A stretch of 20,823 nucleotides of DNA. It comes from JAKALQ01 sp963978265 (lineage in GTDB: Bacteria; Actinomycetota; Actinomycetes; S36-B12; UBA5976). Positions 14,879-20,823 of this stretch are shown piece by piece (positions within the stretch are counted from its first letter, which is position 1; the number at the start of each line of letters is the position of its first letter). The translations under genes and the position numbers were made by a program. The stretch lies in NCBI GenBank assembly GCA_963978265.1, contig CAXBQV010000023.1, positions 1-20,823 of the forward strand. The letters run 5' to 3'. A model generated the notes under the pieces. That model saw nothing but the letters and a program-made list of their open reading frames with translations. It was not told the origin of the DNA and searched no databases.

Positions 14879-16451
14879 CCCGCGCAGCGTGATTCGCGCA
14901 GTCCAGCGCCGGCTGCGATTGGGTCGCGATCTCGTCGGGCTGCTGAGCATCGGCGATGACGTACACGACCTCCCGCCGTCACTCCGGTGGTCGTCCACGA
15001 ATGGTCATCCGGTGCTGCTCGCCGAGCCCATGCCGGCGCTTCGACGTGGCCAGTTCGCACTGCAGCCACTGCGCGACCGCCTGCCCTACCACCCGCGCAG
15101 CCCGGAATTCGTGGTCTGCGCGGACGCCGATGGCGACGTCGAACTCACCGTGCTGTTCCTGGATCGCAACGGCGGCACAACTGGGACAGCGCGAGGCGGG
15201 TCCGAGGTGCGCGCCAGCATCCCGGCCGGCACTTCGCATGTGCGCGTCCGGCTGACGACACATCGGACTCGAGTGCATCGAATCGTGTTCGGCCATCGGG
15301 CGGACGGTCCCAAGCATGTCGATGGCACTGCACCCACGCTCGTGCTCAGCAACGACTACCCGCGCAACGACGACCTGTACGCCAACGCCTTCATCCACGC
15401 GCGCGTGCGCCGCTACCTCGACGGGGGCCGTCAGGTGGACGTTCTGCGATATCAACGTGGTCTGCCGTTTGAGACCGACACTTTCGACGGCGTCGGCGTG
15501 ATGAGCGGCTCCGACGAAACTCTGGGCAGGCTGCTCGAACACGGCGCCTACCGCACCGTGCTCGTGCATTTCCTCAACCGTGGCATGTGGGACAACCTGC
15601 GATCGCGAATGGACACGCACCGCGTCGTCGTGTGGATTCACGGGTACGAGATCCAACCATGGCAACGTCGCGCATTCCTGGTGACGAACGATGAGCAGCG
15701 GGCATCCGCCGAGTCCGCGTCGGCCGAGCGCATGCGGCTTTGGGACGAAGTGCTGCGTACCGCACACCCACACCTGCATCTCGTGTTCGTGTCACGCACG
15801 TTGTTGGCGCAGGTCGAGGAGGACTACGGTCTCACGCTCCCGATTGAGCAGTACTCGATCATTCACAATCCGATCGATGACGAGCGCTTCGCATACGGAC
15901 CGAAACCAGTCGACCAGCGGTTCAACGTGTTGAGCATCCGGCCATACGCGAGTGCGGTGTATGCGAACGACCTCGCCGTCGATGCAATCCGCTTGCTGTC
16001 CGCCGAGCCCGAATTCGACCGAATGCGCTTCCGCCTCATCGGCGACGGCCCTCTCTTCGACGCAACCGTTGCACCGTTGCGCGGCTTCGGCAACGTCACC
16101 CTGGAACGACGCTTCATGACGCAGGCCGAAATCGCGGCGACCCATCGCGACTACGGCGTCTTCCTCTGTCCGACCCGCATGGATTCGCAGGGCGTCTCCC
16201 GGGACGAGGCAATGAGTTCCGGCCTCGTGCCGGTCACGACCCGGATCGCCGCGGTACCGGAGTTCGTCGACGACGCCTCCGGGCTGCTCTGTGCGCCGGA
16301 ATCGGCTGCCGGCCTCGCGGCCGCGATGCTCCGGCTCGTCCGCGAACCCGACCTCTTCGGCCGGCTGTCCGCCGGGGCAGCGGCCCGTGTACGGGAGCAG
16401 CGCGGCGCCTACCAGATGCTGCAAGCCGAACTCGCCCTGTTCGAGGCCTGA
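14868..16451 (+). CDS. Glycosyltransferase, GT4-like, with N-terminal accessory domain
   Basis: The protein has 527 residues. Residues about 40-150 are beta-rich (FVVCADADGDVELTVLFLD; SHVRVRLTTHRTRVHRIVF) and look like a separate accessory or binding domain. From about 160 a GT-B fold follows: TLVLSNDYPRNDDLYANAFIH, VVVWIHGYEIQPWQRR, LVFVSRTLLAQVEEDYGL, IIHNPIDDERF, and the donor site SQGVSRDEAMSSGLVPVTT (around 440-458), where the EX7E motif has Asp in the first position. The ATG at 14868 lies inside the end of the acyltransferase gene (11-base overlap) and has no clear ribosome site, so coupling is likely. No signal peptide is seen; it should act in the cytoplasm. It is followed by a 78-base gap and then an unrelated metabolic operon. 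Substrates are unknown. Confidence 0.8.
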   Translation: MRPDPRSVIRAVQRRLRLGRDLVGLLSIGDDVHDLPPSLRWSSTNGHPVLLAEPMPALRRGQFALQPLRDRLPYHPRSPEFVVCADADGDVELTVLFLDRNGGTTGTARGGSEVRASIPAGTSHVRVRLTTHRTRVHRIVFGHRADGPKHVDGTAPTLVLSNDYPRNDDLYANAFIHARVRRYLDGGRQVDVLRYQRGLPFETDTFDGVGVMSGSDETLGRLLEHGAYRTVLVHFLNRGMWDNLRSRMDTHRVVVWIHGYEIQPWQRRAFLVTNDEQRASAESASAERMRLWDEVLRTAHPHLHLVFVSRTLLAQVEEDYGLTLPIEQYSIIHNPIDDERFAYGPKPVDQRFNVLSIRPYASAVYANDLAVDAIRLLSAEPEFDRMRFRLIGDGPLFDATVAPLRGFGNVTLERRFMTQAEIAATHRDYGVFLCPTRMDSQGVSRDEAMSSGLVPVTTRIAAVPEFVDDASGLLCAPESAAGLAAAMLRLVREPDLFGRLSAGAAARVREQRGAYQMLQAELALFEA

Positions 16452-16529
16452 GCGGCGTTAGATGTTGCACCTCCGCACGGGTCCAAAGCCTCAGGAGCGG
16501 GTTCCGCGCCATCGGCGAGGATTCATTAC

Positions 16530-17114
16530 GTGTTCCAGTCAAGAATTCATGGCCGCGGCGGCCAAGGCGTCGTAACCGCGGCAGAACTCCTCAGCGTTGC
16601 CGCCTTCTACGACGGAAAATTCGCCCAGGCATTCCCCAGTTTCGGTTCCGAGCGGACCGGGGCCCCGGTTGTCGCGTATGCCCGATTCGATGACAAGCCG
16701 ATCCGCCTCCGCGAGCCGGTCCTGCAACCCGACGCGCTCATCATCCAGGACCCGACCCTCCTCCATCAGGTCGACGTCTTCTCCGGCATCCGCAACGACG
16801 GCTACATCCTCATTAACACCACGAAGACGTGGAACGAGCTGGGACTCGAGTCACTGGCGCACTCCGAGTTCGATTACCGACGCCTCACGGTGCCGGCGAG
16901 CGAGTACGCCATGAAGTACGTCGGTCGCCCACTGCCAAACGCGGCACTGCTCGGCGGCTATGCGGCCGCCACTCGACAGGTGGCGCTCGAATCGGTGGTG
17001 CGGGCGATCGAGGAGCGGTTCCCCACGAAGATCGCCGAGGCGAACGTGAACGCAGCGCGCGAGGCCTACACCTTCGTCCGCGAACAGAAGCTGGAGGCGC
17101 GCACCCATGCGTAA
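16530..17114 (+). CDS. porG: 2-oxoacid:acceptor oxidoreductase, gamma subunit
   Basis: The 194-residue protein matches the small gamma-type subunit (domain III) of four-subunit 2-oxoacid:ferredoxin oxidoreductases. Signatures are HGRGGQGVVTAAELLS (8-23), FPSFGSERTGAPVVAYAR (about 36-53), and NAALLGGYAAAT near 137-148. It helps form the CoA/TPP pocket with alpha and beta. The GTG start at 16530 has GAGGA 8 bases upstream. It is the first gene of the operon, and its stop overlaps the alpha start by 8 bases. The symbol is used at family level; pyruvate is one possible substrate among several. Confidence 0.85.
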   Translation: MFQSRIHGRGGQGVVTAAELLSVAAFYDGKFAQAFPSFGSERTGAPVVAYARFDDKPIRLREPVLQPDALIIQDPTLLHQVDVFSGIRNDGYILINTTKTWNELGLESLAHSEFDYRRLTVPASEYAMKYVGRPLPNAALLGGYAAATRQVALESVVRAIEERFPTKIAEANVNAAREAYTFVREQKLEARTHA

Positions 17115-18288
17115 GCAGATCGAAGGCTCCCAGGCGATTGCCCAGACGATCGCGGTATGCAGACCCGACGTCATCTGCGCGTACCCGATTTCGCCGCAGA
17201 CGCATATCGTCGAGGCGCTCGACGATCTCGTGCGCAAAGGCGAGGTTGCCAACTGCGAATTCCTCAACGTCGAATCCGAGTACTCCGCCATGTCGGTGGC
17301 CATCGGTGCATCCGCGACCGGGGCGCGTGTGTACACCGCGACCGCGAGCCAAGGCCTGCTCTTCATGGTCGAACCCGTCTACAACGCCTCCGGTCTTGGA
17401 CTGCCGATCGTGATGACGGTCGCGAACCGGGCGATCGGCGCACCGATCAATATCTGGAACGACCACACCGATGCCATGAGTCAACGGGATTCCGGCTGGA
17501 TCCAGCTGTACGCGCAGGACAACCAGGCTGCGGCCGATCTCCACGTGTTCGCATTCAGACTCGCCGAACTCGTGTCGATGCCGGTGATGGTCTGCATGGA
17601 CGGATTCGTCCTCACCCACGCGATGGAACAGATCGACGTCCCCGAATGCGAGCAGGCCCAGGCATTCCTGCGCCCGTTCGTACCGCGCCAGCAACTCGAT
17701 CCCGAACATCCGGTGTCCATCGGCGCAATGGTCGGCCCCGAGGCGTTCACCGAAGTGCGCTGGCTCGCACACAACAAGCAACTCGAAGCGCTTGCTGCAA
17801 TTCCCGGCCTCGCAGATGAGTTCGCGTCGGCGTTCGGCCGGCGTGCCGCGGGCAATCACGACCACCTCGGTCTCGTGACCGATTACCACGTCGACGGCGC
17901 AGAAACCGTGGTCGTCGCACTCGGCGCGACACTCGGCACGCTCGAGGACACCGTCGACGAGCTCCGGGCGCAGGGCCACTCCATCGGCGTCCTCGGCATC
18001 ACGTCCTACCGACCGTTCCCCACACACGTCATCCGTGAGAAGTTGCAGCACGCGAAGCGCGTCGTCGTGCTCGAGCGCGCGTTCGCAGTCGGCATCGGCG
18101 GCGTCGTCGACGCCGACATCCGCATGGCGCTCATGGGGCTTCCGGTGCAGCAGAACACCGTCGTCGCCGGTCTTGGCGGCCGGGCCATCACCCGGGCGTC
18201 GCTCACGCGGATGCTGCATCAGGCATTCAACGACGAACTCGAACCGCTGACGTTCCTCGATCTCAACAAGGGGATGATCCCGGCATGA
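17107..18288 (+). CDS. porA: 2-oxoacid:acceptor oxidoreductase, alpha subunit
   Basis: The alpha subunit has 393 residues. Domain I (about 1-230) has the pyrimidine-binding part of the TPP site with YPISPQTHI (26-34), the conserved Glu in VESEYSAM (Glu58), TATASQGLLFM (77-87), and WNDHTDAMSQRDSGW (117-131). Domain II (about 250-360) is a transketolase C-terminal-like fold (VVVALGATLGTLEDTVDELRAQG, SYRPFP, VVVLERAFAVGIGG). The length fits archaeal and bacterial PorA/VorA subunits without fused gamma. The ATG lies inside the end of the gamma gene, and its stop overlaps the beta start by 4 bases (ATGA), a typical coupled set. Pyruvate, 2-ketoisovalerate, phenylglyoxylate or another 2-oxoacid are all possible substrates; sequence alone does not decide. 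Confidence 0.88.
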   Translation: MRKQIEGSQAIAQTIAVCRPDVICAYPISPQTHIVEALDDLVRKGEVANCEFLNVESEYSAMSVAIGASATGARVYTATASQGLLFMVEPVYNASGLGLPIVMTVANRAIGAPINIWNDHTDAMSQRDSGWIQLYAQDNQAAADLHVFAFRLAELVSMPVMVCMDGFVLTHAMEQIDVPECEQAQAFLRPFVPRQQLDPEHPVSIGAMVGPEAFTEVRWLAHNKQLEALAAIPGLADEFASAFGRRAAGNHDHLGLVTDYHVDGAETVVVALGATLGTLEDTVDELRAQGHSIGVLGITSYRPFPTHVIREKLQHAKRVVVLERAFAVGIGGVVDADIRMALMGLPVQQNTVVAGLGGRAITRASLTRMLHQAFNDELEPLTFLDLNKGMIPA

Positions 18289-19277
18289 GCACGCCGCTGA
18301 AGTTCTACCAAGTCGGCTCGTTCGCCGTGGGCAACCGATTGCTCACCGACGAGGAACGCTCAACACAGTCGAGCCCGGATCGCGTGAATGCCCTCACGTC
18401 CGGACACCGCGCCTGCCAAGGCTGCGGCGAAGCACTCGGCGCCCGCTACGTTCTTGACACCGCGATGGCGGTCACCGGCGGAAACGTCATGGCAGTCAAC
18501 GCAACCGGCTGCCTCGAGGTGTTCTCGACCCCCTACCCCGAGACGTCGTGGCGGATCCCGTGGCTGCACTCGCTGTTCGGCAATGCCGCGGCCGTGGCCA
18601 CCGGCGTTGCGGCGGCGCTCAAGTCGCAGGGCAAGACCGACATCCGGGTCATCGCCCAAGGCGGCGACGGCGGCACCGTCGACATCGGCTTCGGACCGCT
18701 TTCGGGCATGTTCGAACGCAACGACGACGTGCTCTACGTCTGCTACGACAACGAGGCATACATGAACACCGGCGTGCAGCGCTCCGGCGCAACGCCACCG
18801 GCCGCGCGCACGAACACCTCGCATGCGAGCGGCGAGCAACCTGGCGCATCGTTCAACCAGGGCAAGTTCCTTCCACTGATCGCGATGGCACACCACATTC
18901 CGTACGTCGCCACCGCGACGGTTGCGGATCTGCACGACCTCGAGGCCAAGGTGAAGAAGGCGATGAGCTACCGCGGCGCCCGCTACCTCCATGTGCTCGT
19001 GCCGTGTCCGCTCGGCTGGGGGTCGCGATCCGACGAGACCATCCAACTCTCACGCGCCGCCGTCGAGTCCGGCCTGTTCCCGGTGTTCGAGGCAGAGCAC
19101 GGGGTCATCACCGAGACGAAGAAGATCCGTCGTCGTATTCCGGTCGAGGAGTACCTCAAACCGCAGAAGCGCTACGCACACCTCTTCGGTGCGAATGGCC
19201 GCAGCGACCTCGTCGAGGCACTCCAGAAGATCGCAGACAACAACATCCGCAAGTACAACCTGGTGGAGGAGCAGTAA
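18285..19277 (+). CDS. porB: 2-oxoacid:acceptor oxidoreductase, beta subunit (TPP, [4Fe-4S])
   Basis: The 330-residue beta subunit holds the diphosphate half of the TPP site and the cluster next to it. Seen: cluster ligands Cys44 and Cys47 (CQGCGE), Cys76 (NATGCLEV) and Cys241 (VPCPLGW), spaced as in PorB. The TPP motif runs from GGDGGTVDIG (126-135) to YDNEAYMNTGVQ (154-165), with SGATPP (167-172) typical of pyruvate/ketoisovalerate-type enzymes. The start overlaps the alpha stop in an ATGA, and its TAA stop overlaps the next ATG by one base (TAATG). Four beta cluster ligands and no ferredoxin subunit before it in the operon suggest that the downstream GltD-like protein takes electrons from this subunit. 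Confidence 0.9.
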   Translation: MSTPLKFYQVGSFAVGNRLLTDEERSTQSSPDRVNALTSGHRACQGCGEALGARYVLDTAMAVTGGNVMAVNATGCLEVFSTPYPETSWRIPWLHSLFGNAAAVATGVAAALKSQGKTDIRVIAQGGDGGTVDIGFGPLSGMFERNDDVLYVCYDNEAYMNTGVQRSGATPPAARTNTSHASGEQPGASFNQGKFLPLIAMAHHIPYVATATVADLHDLEAKVKKAMSYRGARYLHVLVPCPLGWGSRSDETIQLSRAAVESGLFPVFEAEHGVITETKKIRRRIPVEEYLKPQKRYAHLFGANGRSDLVEALQKIADNNIRKYNLVEEQ

Positions 19278-20823
19278 TGGCCGACAAGCCGTTCGCAATC
19301 ACCCTGGACGTCGGTTCATCACTGGCGAACAAGACAGGTACGTGGCGCACCGAACGACCGGTGTACGTGCATCGTCTGCCACCCTGCAACAACGCCTGCC
19401 CTGCCGGTGAGGACGTCCAGGGGTGGTTGTACAAGGCCGAGGAGGGCGACTACGAAACTGCGTGGCGACACCTCACCGTCAACAACCCGCTGCCCGCCAT
19501 CATGGGCCGTGTCTGCTACCACCCGTGTCAGACCGCCTGCAATCGCGCGCAGGTCGACGAAACCGTCGGCATCAATTCGGTCGAACGATTCCTCGGCGAC
19601 GAGGCACTGAAGCAGGGCTGGCAGTTCGCGAAGCCGAGCGTCAAGACCGGCAAGCGGGTGCTCGTCGTCGGATCGGGACCGTCCGGGCTCTCCGCGGCGT
19701 ACCACCTCGCGCGCATGGGCCACGACGTCGTCATCCGCGACAGCGCTGAACTGCCCGGCGGCATGATGCGGTACGGCATTCCCGCCTACCGTCTCCCCCG
19801 CGACGTCATCGACGGCGAAGTGCAGCGGATCGTCGAACTCGGCGTGCAGATCGAATGCAATGCGAAGGTCACTGACATTCCCGCAGCATTCGCAGAAGGC
19901 TTCCATGCGATCTTCCTCGCCGTCGGCGCACACCTCGGCAAGCGTGCGTACATCCCGGCAGGTGAGAGTGCCCGCATCCTCGACGCGGTCACGATGCTCC
20001 ACGACACCGAGGCCGGCGAACCGCCAATGCTCGGCAAGCGCGTCATCGTGTACGGCGGCGGAAACACCGCGATGGATGCAGCGCGAACGGCCCGCCGACT
20101 CGGTGCAGCCGAAGCGATCGTCGTGTACCGGCGTACGCGCGACAAGGCTCCTGCACACGACAGCGAGATCACCGAGGCGATCGAAGAAGGCATCACGATG
20201 CACTGGCTCTCGACCATCAAGCACGTCGACGCGAACGCGGTGCAGATCGAGAAGATGGCGCTCGACGACGAGGGCTTCCCGCAACCCACCGGCGAATTCG
20301 ACACCCTCGAAGCCGATTCGGTAGTACTCGCACTCGGCCAGGAAGCGGATCTCACACTCATCGAGGGGCTGCCCGGCATCGTCATCGACGACGGGGTGGT
20401 GCAGGTCGGCGAGAACATGATGACCGGATACGAAGGCGTCTTCGCAGCCGGCGACATGGTGCCTGGCGAGCGCACAGTGACCGCCGGCATCGGTGGCGGC
20501 AAACTGGCGGCCCGCCACATCGACACCTGGCTACGCGGCGAAGAGTGGGTTCATCCCGAACGCCCCAACCTCGCGACGTTCGATCGCCTCAACACCTGGT
20601 ACTACGCCGATGCGGAGAAGCAGCAACGTCCACGTCTGGACGCCGCACGCCGGGCAGAGACCTTCGACGAGGTGGTGCAGGGGCTCACTGCGGAGAACGC
20701 CCTCTTCGAGGCGCGACGCTGCATGAGTTGCGGCAACTGCTTCAACTGCGACAACTGCTTCGGCGTGTGCCCGGACAACGCCGTCATCAAGCATGACGAC
20801 GGCACTTACGAATTCAACCTTGA
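19277..20823 (+). CDS. GltD-like FAD/NAD(P) oxidoreductase with C-terminal ferredoxin domain (partial, 3' end outside)
   Basis: The frame is open from ATG at 19277 to the window edge, 515 full codons. The N-terminal Fe-S domain has CNNAC (37-41) and C80, C84, C88 as in the glutamate synthase small subunit and NfnB families. The FAD Rossmann motif is VGSGPSG (131-137), PGGMMRYGIP (160-169) follows, then the NAD(P) motif YGGGNTAMDAAR (259-270) and the closing FAD region TGYEGVFAAGD (383-392). The C-terminus has a Cys-rich ferredoxin-type stretch (C482, C485, C488, C491, C494, C498) ending in CPDNAV; a second cluster probably lies beyond the window. Its place after gamma, alpha and beta suggests a fused delta subunit passing electrons between the 2-oxoacid enzyme and NAD(P). 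The phenylglyoxylate:NAD+ oxidoreductase complex has comparable parts. It is not an amidotransferase partner: no gltB is near. Confidence 0.88.
   Translation, partial: MADKPFAITLDVGSSLANKTGTWRTERPVYVHRLPPCNNACPAGEDVQGWLYKAEEGDYETAWRHLTVNNPLPAIMGRVCYHPCQTACNRAQVDETVGINSVERFLGDEALKQGWQFAKPSVKTGKRVLVVGSGPSGLSAAYHLARMGHDVVIRDSAELPGGMMRYGIPAYRLPRDVIDGEVQRIVELGVQIECNAKVTDIPAAFAEGFHAIFLAVGAHLGKRAYIPAGESARILDAVTMLHDTEAGEPPMLGKRVIVYGGGNTAMDAARTARRLGAAEAIVVYRRTRDKAPAHDSEITEAIEEGITMHWLSTIKHVDANAVQIEKMALDDEGFPQPTGEFDTLEADSVVLALGQEADLTLIEGLPGIVIDDGVVQVGENMMTGYEGVFAAGDMVPGERTVTAGIGGGKLAARHIDTWLRGEEWVHPERPNLATFDRLNTWYYADAEKQQRPRLDAARRAETFDEVVQGLTAENALFEARRCMSCGNCFNCDNCFGVCPDNAVIKHDDGTYEFNL

Noticed and set aside
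16885..18219. 444-codon minus-strand frame opposite the alpha and gamma subunit genes
   Set aside because: It lies fully antisense to genes with strong family motifs and shows no recognisable domains.
19319..20518. 399-codon minus-strand frame opposite the GltD-like gene
   Set aside because: It is a shadow of a gene with intact FAD, NAD(P) and Fe-S motifs; composition is typical of antisense in GC-rich DNA.

Overview
The window looks like chromosomal DNA of a high-GC Gram-positive bacterium. An actinomycetote, possibly Acidimicrobiia-like, is my best guess. The grounds are the GC-rich third codon positions, frequent GTG starts, tight operons with 1-11 base gene overlaps, an orn gene next to tRNA-His, and a fused CysNC. 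The assignment is inference. I see no insertion sequence, integrase, phage gene or CRISPR array, and coding density is very high; no gene-free stretch exceeds 300 bases.

Left part (1-3177, minus strand). trhO (tRNA U34 hydroxylase) comes first, then a winged-helix/PAS regulator, then a compact secretion unit: a SipW/ER-type signal peptidase, a TasA/CalY-like secreted protein, and the first 33 codons of a further signal-peptide protein that runs off the window. A TauE/SafE-family permease (3271-4185, plus strand) diverges from trhO. Between the two lies a perfect 15-base palindrome that sits in the spacers of both predicted promoters.

Centre (4182-11924, minus strand). Six closely packed genes run in the order GT4, GT4-like, GT28/MurG-like, cysD, cysNC, sulfotransferase. 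CysD and CysNC make PAPS, the sulfotransferase uses PAPS, and the three glycosyltransferases could build the acceptor. No APS or PAPS reductase is present, so the layout suggests a dedicated sulfated-glycan or sulfated-glycolipid pathway rather than cysteine synthesis. This is the most interesting system in the window.

Right centre (12007-16451, plus strand). orn and tRNA-His(GTG), followed by a strong hairpin, separate the sulfation operon from a two-gene unit: a membrane acyltransferase-3/SGNH protein and an overlapping glycosyltransferase. With the central operon this gives about 12 kb of cell-surface glycan genes interrupted only by orn and tRNA-His.

Right end (16530-20823, plus strand). 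A 2-oxoacid:acceptor oxidoreductase operon has subunits gamma, alpha and beta (TPP and [4Fe-4S]), followed by a GltD-like FAD/NAD(P) protein with a C-terminal ferredoxin-type domain cut by the window edge. The arrangement suggests direct electron transfer between a ferredoxin-type oxidoreductase and NAD(P). The 2-oxoacid substrate cannot be told from sequence.
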